Shown here: positions 15,775-24,213 of the stretch, piece by piece
Layout: each line of letters starts with the position of its first letter
Position numbering within the stretch: the first letter of the stretch is position 1
The notes under the pieces: model-generated
Told to the model about the DNA's origin: nothing
Database searches by the model: none
What the model saw: the letters and a program-made list of their open reading frames with translations, nothing else
Made by a program: the position numbers and the translations under genes
Origin: Christensenellaceae bacterium
GTDB taxonomy: Bacteria > Bacillota > Clostridia > Christensenellales > UBA1750
Assembly: GCA_031280685.1 (NCBI GenBank)
Contig: JAITGM010000029.1
Span: 1-38,472 of the forward strand
Direction: 5' to 3'
Length of the DNA stretch: 38,472 nucleotides

Positions 15775-18264
15775 ATGGGTTTGCGGCTTCGAAAAAAGGC
15801 GGTTTCGCTCTGCTTGGGAATGTTCTTCATGGTGCTGGCTTTGCTGGCACCTTTTTTGGTGCCCGAAACGGCGCTGGCGGCAACCAACACGATTTCATTT
15901 ACTGGTGGCGGCAGCTACCAGACCTCGACCGGCAGTTTTTTGATTCCAGCCGCAGAAGCGCTTTCTGTTGGACAAGCGTGGGTATACAACGATGGCTCAA
16001 AGAATATCGCGATCTTGGACTGGGATATTGGCCGCACGACCATCCCCGTGTCGGGCGACATTACCCTTACCCTCTATAGTGGGCCAACGACATATTGCGG
16101 TTTTACGTTCACGATGTCGGGCGGCCCCACTAGTCCCCATAATATCCCATACAGCCAATACTTGTCTCTTCCTGGGAGCGTCGGCTGGGTGAACTACGAT
16201 GTGGGCCCGGGGAGCAGAACAATTAATAGGAATATCCCGTCAAATTACTGGTTCCGCTTGCCGCCTGCGGATTGGTTTAATGGCCCCTTGGTTGTTAATG
16301 TAGATATAAGCATTAATGATGCTGCCCCCGTGCAGTTAAGGAACACGGGGGAGGTGATTCAGGACTGGATTAGCCACGCTCATTGGACGTCCGACGCCAG
16401 TTCGCAGCCTGGGGATGAAATTGCGGCTCCGGGCGAACTTCGTTATATTGGCGCGGATTGGGATCCAGGCTATAGCGTGCATCGCCTTGGGCCGCCTGCG
16501 GCGCCACCGCAGCCAACAACCCACACGGTGACCTTCCAGGTCGTGAATGGCGACTTTGCCGCCGACTACACCAGCGGCTTGCCAGCCAACGTGAGCTGGA
16601 GCATGGCCGATAAAAAACTAACCATCTCCGACGTAGCCGACGGCACGGCCCTCAGCTCGTTGCTTTCGGGGCTGGGGCTTGCCTTGCCTTCCGCGGCTCC
16701 TGGCGTGCCGGCCGCCGCCTGGCAATGGAGCGCCTCGCCGGGCACGCTGACGAGCGGTGTTCCCGACGGAGCGCAGACCATCACGCAGGATTTGAACTTC
16801 ACCCTGAGCTACAGCTACCAGACCGTGAGCTTCCAGGTGCAAAACGGCGAATTCTCCACAGATTACAGCGGCCTTTCGGCGGCGCTGCCCGCTTCGGGCG
16901 AGGGTAAGGCCTGGAATTCGGCCACGAAGACGCTTACGCTGCGCAGCTACAAGGGCAGAACGCTGAATGATCTGCTCTCTGCCTTGAGCGTCACCATGCC
17001 CGCCGCGATCTCGGCCGCACCCTCGACCGGCTACCATTGGAGCGGCTCGCCAGGCGCGCTGACGAGCGCCGCCACCCCAGTCCCCGACGGAACGCAGAGC
17101 GTGACCCAAGACCTGAACTTCCTCCTGACTTACGATTTCCAGACCGTGAGCTTCCAGGTGCAAAACGGCGACTTTGCGGCGAATTACAGCAGCTTTCCGA
17201 CGGCGCTACCTGCCTTGGGCGAGGGTAAGGCCTGGGATTCGGCCACGAAGACGCTTACGCTGCGCAGCTACAAGGGCAGAACGCTGAACGAGCTGATTTC
17301 TGCCTTGAGCGTCGCCATGCCTGCCGCGACCAGCGGAAACTACAGCGCCGCCTGGGTGGCTTCGCCGGCGAATGCCACGGCCAGCGGCGCCCCCTATTTG
17401 AGCGGCGGCAGCCCGGACGCGACCATCGCCATCGCTGAAAACGTGGCCTATACCCTTAGCTATACCGTCGAATTGGTCTTTACGGTGGTCGGCGGCGAGT
17501 TTGACGCTTCGAGCGTGGCGGGCTTTACGGAGGGAACCGACGCTGACGGCAACAGGACCTACACCCTGAGCGGCGTGCCCCGCAATGCGCAGCTAAGCGC
17601 GGCAAACTCCGTCCTGCCCGCCGCTGACGCTACGGATTTGCGCAACCATCTCTGGGCCTGCGCGCAGAGCGGCTACCTGGGCGCGGATGGGCCGGATGCG
17701 ACGAAGGCTGCGGATCAGAACCTGCACTTTACGCTCGGTTACCTGGTCAAGGTGCGTTTCGGGGTCAACGGCGGCGACTTTAACGGCTATGGCTCCGGCG
17801 GTAGCAGCTATTTGGGCAGCGAGAGCTATGGCGGAAAGAGCTACCAATATATCGAGCAGGAGGTCGTCTGCGGCACGCCCTGGAGCGCCATCCTGCTGCC
17901 CACGCCCGCGCAAAAGAGCGGCTATAGCTCCGCTTGGCGGCTGGCTGTGCCGGTGGGCGGCTTCGCGGCCGCCCCGGCAGGCAACGCGGGCAGCCTGCCC
18001 GTGCAAGAGGGCGTGGTTTATTTGCTGGACTTCAGCAGGCGGAGCGCCATCGGGGGCGGGGAATTGGGCGCGGGCGGCGAAGCGAAGGGCGAGGGCGCCG
18101 CGCCACAAAAGAAGGGCGCGGCCGCCGCCTTGCTCTGGCCCGCTGGGCCGGTCAAGGTGCCAGTCACCCACGATGGGGCGAACATGGCCCTTTGGCTGCC
18201 CCTGCTCGCGCTGTCGCTTTTTGGGCTGGGCTGGCTCGGGCGCAGGCTCCGGCCTGCGCGGTAA
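15775..18264 (+). CDS. secreted cell-wall surface protein with five ~100-residue repeats
   Basis: This 829-residue protein begins with a signal peptide (basic residues 4-8, hydrophobic core, cleavage near ALA-A at 35). Residues 36-240 form a unique N-terminal domain. Five tandem beta-rich repeats then start near residues 251, 350, 457, 566 and 659, each opening with a strand like TVSFQVQNGDF and closing with a phrase such as TQDLNFLLTY. The second and third are almost identical. A Gly/Ala-rich linker leads to VPVTHDG (residue 795), a hydrophobic segment and an Arg-rich tail. That tail has the form of a sortase sorting signal, with His where Gly is normal. The sortase gene lies just downstream. 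Likely surface adhesin or stalk; ligand unknown. Confidence 0.85.
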   Translation: MGLRLRKKAVSLCLGMFFMVLALLAPFLVPETALAATNTISFTGGGSYQTSTGSFLIPAAEALSVGQAWVYNDGSKNIAILDWDIGRTTIPVSGDITLTLYSGPTTYCGFTFTMSGGPTSPHNIPYSQYLSLPGSVGWVNYDVGPGSRTINRNIPSNYWFRLPPADWFNGPLVVNVDISINDAAPVQLRNTGEVIQDWISHAHWTSDASSQPGDEIAAPGELRYIGADWDPGYSVHRLGPPAAPPQPTTHTVTFQVVNGDFAADYTSGLPANVSWSMADKKLTISDVADGTALSSLLSGLGLALPSAAPGVPAAAWQWSASPGTLTSGVPDGAQTITQDLNFTLSYSYQTVSFQVQNGEFSTDYSGLSAALPASGEGKAWNSATKTLTLRSYKGRTLNDLLSALSVTMPAAISAAPSTGYHWSGSPGALTSAATPVPDGTQSVTQDLNFLLTYDFQTVSFQVQNGDFAANYSSFPTALPALGEGKAWDSATKTLTLRSYKGRTLNELISALSVAMPAATSGNYSAAWVASPANATASGAPYLSGGSPDATIAIAENVAYTLSYTVELVFTVVGGEFDASSVAGFTEGTDADGNRTYTLSGVPRNAQLSAANSVLPAADATDLRNHLWACAQSGYLGADGPDATKAADQNLHFTLGYLVKVRFGVNGGDFNGYGSGGSSYLGSESYGGKSYQYIEQEVVCGTPWSAILLPTPAQKSGYSSAWRLAVPVGGFAAAPAGNAGSLPVQEGVVYLLDFSRRSAIGGGELGAGGEAKGEGAAPQKKGAAAALLWPAGPVKVPVTHDGANMALWLPLLALSLFGLGWLGRRLRPAR
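16818..17330 (+). repeat. 321-bp in-frame tandem repeat within the surface gene
   Basis: The segment from 16818 to about 17009 recurs from 17139 to about 17330 with few changes, an offset of exactly 321 bases (107 codons). A 19-base block around GACGCTTACGCTGCGCAGC is unchanged in both copies. The neighbouring repeats are related only at protein level, so this pair is a recent duplication or is being homogenised. Confidence 0.8.
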
Positions 18265-18283
18265 CGGCCGGGAGAGCGATGCG

Positions 18284-18316
18284 GCGGCCCGCTGGCATAT
18301 CTTGCCGGCGGGCCGC
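18284..18316. terminator. strong hairpin after the surface protein gene
   Basis: A 13-bp stem with one G-U pair (18284-18296 with 18304-18316, 7-base loop) follows the stop codon by 20 bases. The downstream bases are not T-rich, so its terminator strength is uncertain. Confidence 0.45.
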
Positions 18317-18319
18317 GCC

Positions 18320-18348
18320 TTGCTTCCTTGCCGCGTTTGGTCTATCAT
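18320..18348 (+). promoter_or_regulatory. promoter of the sortase gene
   Basis: TTGCTT (18320-18325), a 17-base spacer and TATCAT (18343-18348) lie 63 bases before the sortase start. Confidence 0.6.
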
Positions 18349-18411
18349 GCTAAATAGTCAAGAAAAGGGCCGTGGCGGCCCGAATTTGAAGGATAGAGTC
18401 GGGGCGGAGCG

Positions 18412-19230
18412 ATGAATAGACGGGTAGCCTTGAGAAAACGAAAAAAGCAGCAAAAGCGCGTCACGATTCTGGTGGCGGGGGCGGGCATCGCCCTTTGCTT
18501 GACCATAGCGCTGATCGCCACCATCAATATTGCGCGGATTCAGCTCGACTATAACAATTCGGCAAAGGAATACGCCGATTTGCGCGCCTTCGCCCCGGTG
18601 GAAGCGAGCGTGGCCCCGGCAGGCTCCAGCGACGCGCCCGGCGCCTCGGGCGCCTATGCGAGCTTGGGCCAGGCCGAAGGGGAAACGCTGCAGGCGCTCG
18701 AATCCGAAAAGGTCAAGAGCCTTTCTGAAATCAATGCGGACTATACCGCCTGGCTGCGCATCCCGGGCACGAAGGTCGATTACCCTGTGGTTTTCCCGCC
18801 GAACAACGAAAAATACCTGAAGACCGGCTTCCGCGGCACGGCAAACCCGCAGGGCACGCTCTTTGTGGATGTGCGCAACCAGCAGGCCTTCGGCGGCCTG
18901 CACGCAATCATCTACGGCCACAATTCCCAAAACGGGGAAATGTTCGGCGCGCTGCAGAGCTTCATGCACGGCGATTACCTGGCGGATCACCAAAGGCTTG
19001 AGCTCACCCTCAAGGATGGAACCTGCCTGAACTTCAAGGTGGTCGCCGTGTGGAAAACCAGCGTGAGCGATAAGGTCTTTACCCTCTATGGCGCAGATGA
19101 CGAGGCGATACGGGCCTATTTCGGCAGCGTTTCCGTTCTGGCGGACGCGCGGAAGTACCTTACGCTTTCGACCTGCACCAGCGGCGGCAGCGATGAGGAG
19201 CGGCTCCTGCTGCACGCGGTGCTCGAATAA
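18412..19230 (+). CDS. class B sortase
   Basis: This membrane transpeptidase cleaves a sorting motif and links surface proteins to peptidoglycan. The 272-residue chain has a basic N-terminus, a membrane segment at 17-40, a variable linker, and a class B catalytic domain: WLRIPGTKVDYPVV, H170 in IYGHNSQNG, C255 in LTLSTCTSG and R264 in DEERLLL. Class B sortases of Clostridia such as C. difficile SrtB accept (S/P)PxTG-type motifs. VPQTGD and VPVTHD in the two surface proteins of this window are therefore plausible substrates; this pairing is inferred from motif and proximity. GGGGCGGAG precedes the ATG. Confidence 0.93.
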   Translation: MNRRVALRKRKKQQKRVTILVAGAGIALCLTIALIATINIARIQLDYNNSAKEYADLRAFAPVEASVAPAGSSDAPGASGAYASLGQAEGETLQALESEKVKSLSEINADYTAWLRIPGTKVDYPVVFPPNNEKYLKTGFRGTANPQGTLFVDVRNQQAFGGLHAIIYGHNSQNGEMFGALQSFMHGDYLADHQRLELTLKDGTCLNFKVVAVWKTSVSDKVFTLYGADDEAIRAYFGSVSVLADARKYLTLSTCTSGGSDEERLLLHAVLE

Positions 19231-19257
19231 CGACGCTCCCTGCCTTTTCGTGGATGC

Positions 19258-19285
19258 ACCAATTCAAACTATGCGCCATAGTATA
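19258..19285 (+). promoter_or_regulatory. candidate sigma-K promoter
   Basis: AC (19258-19259), 17 bases, then CATAGTATA (19277-19285) fits the late mother-cell sigma-K pattern AC-N16/17-CATAnnnTA as known from Bacillus. It lies 34 bases before the collagen-like gene, and no vegetative promoter is evident there. Confidence 0.6.
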
Positions 19286-19318
19286 GGGTGACTCCAACAG
19301 AAAGGAAGGGATTTTTTC

Positions 19319-20137
19319 ATGCCCTTTATTGACGATACCCGCTGGCTCGGCACCTCAAGGAGCGCCATTGCCGGGACGAGCACGGCCTGCGGCAGCTACG
19401 GCCTGCGCAGCCCGGAGGGGTATGCCTTCGGTTCCGGTTTCGGTTTCGGCTACGGCCGCGGTGGCGGTGAAGACGGTGGCTGCGGTTGCGACTGCGATTG
19501 TGGCTGTGGTTCCGATTGCGGCAGTGGCTGCTGCTCGATTCCCGGCCCGGCAGGCCCGGCGGGCCCGCAAGGTCCACAGGGTCCGCAGGGGGCGACCGGC
19601 TCGCAAGGCCCGGCAGGCCCGGCGGGTCCGGCAGGCCCGCAAGGTCCGCAAGGCCCGCAAGGTCCGCAAGGCCCACAGGGCCCGGCGGGCCCGCAAGGCC
19701 CGGCAGGCCCCGGAGCAGCTCCGGCCTTTGGCGGCGTATATAGCTCAATTGATACCTTTTTCCCCTTAAACACCACCCAGACGCCCTTGGCCGTGGCGGG
19801 GTTAGCCAGCGCCACGAGCGGCGTGACCGTGAACCCGGTAAATTCGACGATCACGATCAACCAAGCGGGCACCTATCAGATCGCGTATGGAACCAGTTAC
19901 TCGGTGCCGGGCTCCGGCAATTACGTGCAAACCTACGTGACCGCGGATGGCGCGCCGATCTCTGGAACGCTCGCGAGTTCAAACCCGAGCGCGAACCAAA
20001 TCACCTCAACGGCGCAGTCAACCACGGTTTATCTGCCGGCCGGCACGGTTTTGCAGCTGGCCGCGCAGGCGACGAACAGCACCTCGCTGTATCTGCCCGC
20101 AAACGGCACCTCCCTGCAGGTCAATCGCGTCAGCTAA
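19319..20137 (+). CDS. collagen-like spore-surface protein (BclA type)
   Basis: The 272-residue product has an N-terminal Gly-rich region, a cysteine-rich block (residues 55-72, Cys alternating with Gly and Asp), 18 collagen GXY triplets (residues 76-129, mainly GPQ and GPA), and a C-terminal beta domain (about 140-272, with [26 protein letters not shown]). The last part resembles the trimerising TNF-like head of BclA and related exosporium glycoproteins. It has no signal peptide or sorting signal, which fits a protein made in the mother cell and assembled on the spore. The sigma-K-like promoter agrees. The Cys block may cross-link it to the coat. AGGAAGGG precedes the ATG. Confidence 0.85.
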   Translation: MPFIDDTRWLGTSRSAIAGTSTACGSYGLRSPEGYAFGSGFGFGYGRGGGEDGGCGCDCDCGCGSDCGSGCCSIPGPAGPAGPQGPQGPQGATGSQGPAGPAGPAGPQGPQGPQGPQGPQGPAGPQGPAGPGAAPAFGGVYSSIDTFFPLNTTQTPLAVAGLASATSGVTVNPVNSTITINQAGTYQIAYGTSYSVPGSGNYVQTYVTADGAPISGTLASSNPSANQITSTAQSTTVYLPAGTVLQLAAQATNSTSLYLPANGTSLQVNRVS

Positions 20138-20160
20138 TGGAGGGGAACCACTCCGAAACC

Positions 20161-20196
20161 AAGAGCAAAAGCTCGCGAAAGCGGGCTTTTGCTCTT
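20161..20196 (+). terminator. terminator after the collagen-like gene
   Basis: AAGAGCAAAAGC (20161-20172) pairs perfectly with GCTTTTGCTCTT (20185-20196). The following bases are only moderately T-rich. Confidence 0.7.
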
Positions 20197-20326
20197 CTTG
20201 CTGCTGAACGGCGCGCAGCTGCGCATACTAAGCCTGGGCTTTGGCTGCGTTTGGGTGCTTATGGCAAAAACGCGGCACGCCTCGCGCCTGCGGCGCCTCC
20301 TAAAGGCGCAAAGCTTGCTTTTCCCT

Positions 20327-20354
20327 TTGCATAGCTGGTAGACCGTGCTATAAT
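20327..20354 (+). promoter_or_regulatory. promoter of the VanW-domain gene
   Basis: TTGCAT (20327-20332) and TATAAT (20349-20354, preceded by TGC) are separated by 16 bases. Confidence 0.75.
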
Positions 20355-20386
20355 AAAACAAATTTTGACGCTTGAGGTGCTCGTGC

Positions 20387-21988
20387 ATGAGCGATTCTTC
20401 CAGGCCGCCAAGGCGGCAGTTCGGTCTAGAGCCTTCCGAGGCTCGCTCCTCCCAAAGGCAGATTCAAGATAAGGCCTTGCCCCCGCGCAGGAACGCCCCA
20501 AACCGTGAGCAGGGCCACCAGCCCAGGGAAGACAGGCCGGACTTCCAGCGCCGGGCGGAGCTTCGCAGAAACCGCCGCCGCCGAGGGCGCCTGCTCGCCA
20601 TTGGCGCCGCCGCGCTGCTGGTTTTGGGCTTTTTTACTGTGCGCATGGTGCTCGATCTGGGCTCCGCAGGCAACGGCTTTTACCCGGGCGTGCGCATCGA
20701 CGATGTGGATCTTGGCAAGATGCAGCGCACCGAGGCTGCTTCGCAGCTACGCGCGGTGAACGCGCCCCGGCTCGAAGCGCTGACGTTGCGCTTTAGCTTC
20801 GGCGAAAGAAGCTGGGTCATCCCGCCCGAGCAGATCTCGATCCGCGCGAATACGGACGCGCTCATCGAAGAGGCCTGGGCCTTGGGCAGGGAAGGGAACA
20901 TATTCCAAAGGCAGGCGGAGATCCGCCGCCTGCGCAGCGAGGGCGAAACGCTGCATAGCCAGATCAGCTACGACGAAAGCGCGCTGCTCGCGGCCCTGCA
21001 AGAGATCAAGGCCGCGGTGGATACCCCTGCGGTCGATGCGACGGTGAGCTTTGATACGGATCTGGAAGACCGCTTCCGCATCACGCGGGAGCAGAACGGC
21101 CGCAGCATGGATTTGGATACCTTGCGCCTGCAGGCCAAGCGCCAGCTCGAAAATGGCTTCACCGAAACCATCGAGCTGCAGCCGGAAACCATTCTGCCCA
21201 CCGTGCTGGAAGAAACCCTTGCGCTCAACACAAAGCGCATCGTCCGCACGACGACGGAGCTAGGCTCCAGCTCAGAAGAGCGCATCCACAACGTCAAAAC
21301 CGCTCTGGCCAAGTTCAACGGGCTGGTTGTGCAGCCCGGCGAGGAGCTTTCCTTCAATAAGGTGACCGGCGAGCGCGGCCTTGCGCAGGGCTATAAGAAC
21401 GCGGGCGTGATTCAGGACGACGAAATCGTAGACGGGCCGGGCGGCGGCGTCTGCCAGGTTTCGACCACGCTGTATCAGGCAGTGGTCAAGGCAGGGCTGC
21501 AGGTGCTCAAGTCCAGCAAGCACTCGCTCACGGTCAGCTATGTCGAGCCTGGAACCGACGCCGCAGTGGCCTGGGACTACAAGGATTTCGTCTTTAAAAA
21601 CAACAGCAATTACCCGGTCTTTATCGAGGGGCGCGTGAGCAACAAGGCGGTCGTCATCGCCATTTGGGGCCACCCGCTCGAAGAAGGTGTGAGCTACGAG
21701 ATCGTCAACGAGGTCTACGAAACCATTCCCGCGCCCGAAACCGAGATCATTCCAGATACGGCCGCGGAGTTTGTGACCTACACGGACGAAAGCTACATCA
21801 AAAAGAAGGGGCACGACGGCGTGCGTGTGCGCTCCTACCGCGTCGAGAAGAAAAACGGCGAGGAACTCAGCCGCGAGCTTCTGCGCGACGACTATTATAA
21901 AGAGATTCAGGGCGTCCACTATGTTGGCGTGACCCCAAGGCCCGGCGGCGCCACGCCGAAGCCCAGCAGCACGCCCAAGCCGAACTAA
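20387..21988 (+). CDS. VanW-family membrane-anchored cell-envelope protein
   Basis: This is a 533-residue protein with a long basic, Pro/Gln/Arg-rich cytoplasmic start (1-66), one membrane segment (about 68-88) and an extracellular part. The latter begins with a YoaR-like peptidoglycan-binding module (GNGFYPGVRIDDVDLGKM onward). It then has a VanW domain (VQPGEELSFNKVTGERG, hallmark GGGVCQVSTTLYQAVV) and a G5-like stretch (RVRSYRVEKKNGEELSRELLRDDYY). A short Pro/Thr/Ser tail ends it. VanW proteins occur beside vancomycin-resistance genes and widely in Clostridia; their activity is not settled. The start at ATG 20387 follows GAGGTG by 7 bases. Monocistronic between promoter and terminator. Confidence 0.88.
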   Translation: MSDSSRPPRRQFGLEPSEARSSQRQIQDKALPPRRNAPNREQGHQPREDRPDFQRRAELRRNRRRRGRLLAIGAAALLVLGFFTVRMVLDLGSAGNGFYPGVRIDDVDLGKMQRTEAASQLRAVNAPRLEALTLRFSFGERSWVIPPEQISIRANTDALIEEAWALGREGNIFQRQAEIRRLRSEGETLHSQISYDESALLAALQEIKAAVDTPAVDATVSFDTDLEDRFRITREQNGRSMDLDTLRLQAKRQLENGFTETIELQPETILPTVLEETLALNTKRIVRTTTELGSSSEERIHNVKTALAKFNGLVVQPGEELSFNKVTGERGLAQGYKNAGVIQDDEIVDGPGGGVCQVSTTLYQAVVKAGLQVLKSSKHSLTVSYVEPGTDAAVAWDYKDFVFKNNSNYPVFIEGRVSNKAVVIAIWGHPLEEGVSYEIVNEVYETIPAPETEIIPDTAAEFVTYTDESYIKKKGHDGVRVRSYRVEKKNGEELSRELLRDDYYKEIQGVHYVGVTPRPGGATPKPSSTPKPN

Positions 21989-21994
21989 GCGCGT

Positions 21995-22031
21995 AAAAAG
22001 CAGCCGGGAGCAAGGCCCTTCGGCTGTTTTT
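21995..22031 (+). terminator. terminator after the VanW-domain gene
   Basis: AAAAAGCAGCCG (ending 22006) pairs with CGGCTGTTTTT (22021-22031), giving a GC stem with a T-tract. Confidence 0.8.
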
Positions 22032-22086
22032 GGCGAAAAAGCACCTGAAAAGCGATGAAATATGGAAGCGAGGAGCAAAACTCAGA

Positions 22087-24213
22087 ATGAAGGTGGAAGC
22101 TTCAGATCTTTACGGCAAGGGCTGCGAGCAAGCACGGCTTCGGTTTCTTGAGCTGGAAGCGGAGTTTCAGCGGCGCTTCGGTCAGACGGGCGGGCGCTTT
22201 TTCTCGTCGCCCGGGCGCACGGAGATCGGCGGCAACCACACCGACCACAATAAGGGCAGCGTTCTGGCGGCGGCCGTGACGCTCGACATGAAGGCGGTGG
22301 CGCGCCGCAGCGGCGACGGCCTGGTGACGCTGTATTCCGAGGGTTTCAGCGAGCCCTTCCTCGTGGGCTTGAGCGATTTGGAGCCGCGAAAAGAGGAAGA
22401 GGGCACGAGCCGGGCCTTGATTCGCGGCATCCTGCAAGGGCTGCAAAACGCGGGCTTCCAAATCGGCGGCTTTCAGGCCGTCATGCGCTCCGATGTGCGC
22501 TCTGGCTCGGGGCTGTCGTCCTCCGCCGCCTTTGAGCTGCTGGTCGCGGCGATCATAGACGGGCTTTATAACGATGGCGAAATCGACGGCATCGCCCGGG
22601 CGAAGGCCTGCCAATGGGCCGAAAACCGCCACTTCGGCAAGCCCAGCGGCCTCATGGATCAAAGCGCCTGCTCGCTCGGCGGGCTAATCGCCATCGACTT
22701 TGGTGGCGAAGAACCCACGATTTTGCGCTTTGCCTTCGATTTTGACGCGGCGGGCTATTCCCCGGTGGTGCTTTCCACCGGATCGAGTCACGACGATTTG
22801 ACTGCCGAATACGCCGCGATTCCGGCCGAAATGCGCGCGGTGGCCGCCTGCTTTGGCAAGCAGACACTAAGCGAGCTGCGCGAAGAGGACTTCGCCCAAG
22901 CGCTACCCCGGGTTCGCGAAGCGCTGGGCGACCGCGCCCTTTTGCGCGCGATGCACTTCTTTGCCGAAACGAGGCGCGCCAAAGGCGAGGCGGCCGCGCT
23001 TCAAAGTGGCGACTTGAGCGCCTTTTTGCGCCTGGTGGTCGAATCCGGCGAGAGCAGCTGGAAGCTTTTGCAAAACCTCTACGTGCCGGGCGGCAGGGTT
23101 CAGCCGCTGGCGCTGGCCTGCGCCCTTTCGGATGAAATGCTACGCGGCAGGGGTGCTTGGCGGGTACACGGCGGCGGCTTTGCGGGCACCATTTTGGCCT
23201 TCGTACCCAAGGCGGATTTGGACGCTTACATCCAAAGGATGGATGCGGTCTTTGACCGGGGCGCCTGCGAGGTTTTGGGAATCCGCACGCAGGGCGCCTG
23301 CGAAGTGGGGTTTCAAGAGCCGCTTCGGGAGGTCTTCAGCTACGAAATCGGCACGCTGCCAAGCTATAAGTACGTCACAACCCTCTCGCGCGTGCCCGGC
23401 GGCTGGCTCTTTGGCAGGCATCGTGCGCGCGGCAGATGGGAAGCCCAGGGCGGCCATATCGAAGCTGGCGAAACCCCGCTCGCGGCGGCAAAACGCGAGC
23501 TTTACGAAGAAAGCGGCGCGCTCGAATACAAGCTGGTGCCCATCTGCGACTCCACATTCGGTGCAAAGCCCTATGAAGGCGAGGGCGGCCGGCTCTTTTG
23601 GGCCGAAATCTCGCGCCTGGGGCCGCTGCCCCAGAGCGAAATCGCCGAAGTTGCGGTGTTTCGCGATTTGCCCGAGGATTTGGGCTTCCCCGAGCTGATG
23701 CGAACCTTCCTGCGCCAGGTGAAGGCGCATATCGGCCAGCTTCGGCGCACGGGCAGCGAGGGCGAAACCGAAGCCTTTGGCGAAAGCATCGGAAAGGGTC
23801 TTAAAAACGGCGATATTCTCTTGCTCGAGGGTGGGTTGGGCGCGGGCAAGACCGCGTTGACCCGCGGCCTGGTCAGGGGCCTTGGCGGCGACGCGAACGA
23901 GGTTTCCAGCCCGACCTTCGCCCTCATGCAAAGCTACGGCGCGCGCTGGCCCGTGCACCATTTCGACCTATACAGGCTCTCATCGGCGCAAGAGGCCGAG
24001 GAAGCAGGCCTTGCCGAGACCCTGCGCGGGGGCGAGGGCGTCTGCGTGGTGGAATGGCCCGGCCAGGCCGAAGGGCTTTTCGACGGCCTGAACGCCAAGA
24101 CCATCGCCCTGCGAACCTTTGAGGGCGAAGAAAACGCCCGCGAGATCGAGCTGAGCGGCGACTGGTTTGGCTTCAGCCTTTGGGATGGCGAAAAGGGGGA
24201 AGGCCTGTGCTGA
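22087..24213 (+). CDS. three-domain fusion: galactokinase - NUDIX hydrolase - TsaE
   Basis: One uninterrupted 708-residue frame joins three enzymes. Residues 1 to about 415 are a GHMP galactokinase with SPGRTEIGGNHTDHNKG (42-57), SGSGLSSSAAFE and RVHGGGFAGTI. Residues about 416-545 are a NUDIX domain with a perfect Nudix box (456-478: G-x5-E-x7-REL-x-EE-x-G). Residues about 550-708 are TsaE, the ATPase of tRNA threonylcarbamoyladenosine synthesis, with Walker A GGLGAGKT (582-589), SPTF, HFDLYRL and EWPGQ. The start at ATG 22087 follows GAGGAG. I find no stop or ribosome site at either junction; the only in-frame ATG near the TsaE part (23698) lacks one. tsaB follows with an overlap, so the fusion sits in the normal tsaE place. 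No separate tsaE is visible here. Confidence 0.9.
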   Translation: MKVEASDLYGKGCEQARLRFLELEAEFQRRFGQTGGRFFSSPGRTEIGGNHTDHNKGSVLAAAVTLDMKAVARRSGDGLVTLYSEGFSEPFLVGLSDLEPRKEEEGTSRALIRGILQGLQNAGFQIGGFQAVMRSDVRSGSGLSSSAAFELLVAAIIDGLYNDGEIDGIARAKACQWAENRHFGKPSGLMDQSACSLGGLIAIDFGGEEPTILRFAFDFDAAGYSPVVLSTGSSHDDLTAEYAAIPAEMRAVAACFGKQTLSELREEDFAQALPRVREALGDRALLRAMHFFAETRRAKGEAAALQSGDLSAFLRLVVESGESSWKLLQNLYVPGGRVQPLALACALSDEMLRGRGAWRVHGGGFAGTILAFVPKADLDAYIQRMDAVFDRGACEVLGIRTQGACEVGFQEPLREVFSYEIGTLPSYKYVTTLSRVPGGWLFGRHRARGRWEAQGGHIEAGETPLAAAKRELYEESGALEYKLVPICDSTFGAKPYEGEGGRLFWAEISRLGPLPQSEIAEVAVFRDLPEDLGFPELMRTFLRQVKAHIGQLRRTGSEGETEAFGESIGKGLKNGDILLLEGGLGAGKTALTRGLVRGLGGDANEVSSPTFALMQSYGARWPVHHFDLYRLSSAQEAEEAGLAETLRGGEGVCVVEWPGQAEGLFDGLNAKTIALRTFEGEENAREIELSGDWFGFSLWDGEKGEGLC

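Noticed and set aside
19326..19872. Open frames antisense to, or out of frame with, the collagen-like gene, and a repetitive block that could be mistaken for a CRISPR-like array.
   Set aside because: The repetition is the 9-base periodicity of GPQ/GPA codons; there are no spacers or cas genes, and the sense frame explains it fully.
20197..20340. Open frames between the collagen-like gene and the VanW gene.
   Set aside because: They lie between a terminator and a promoter, lack ribosome sites and show no recognisable protein; the region is GC-rich with short inverted repeats only.
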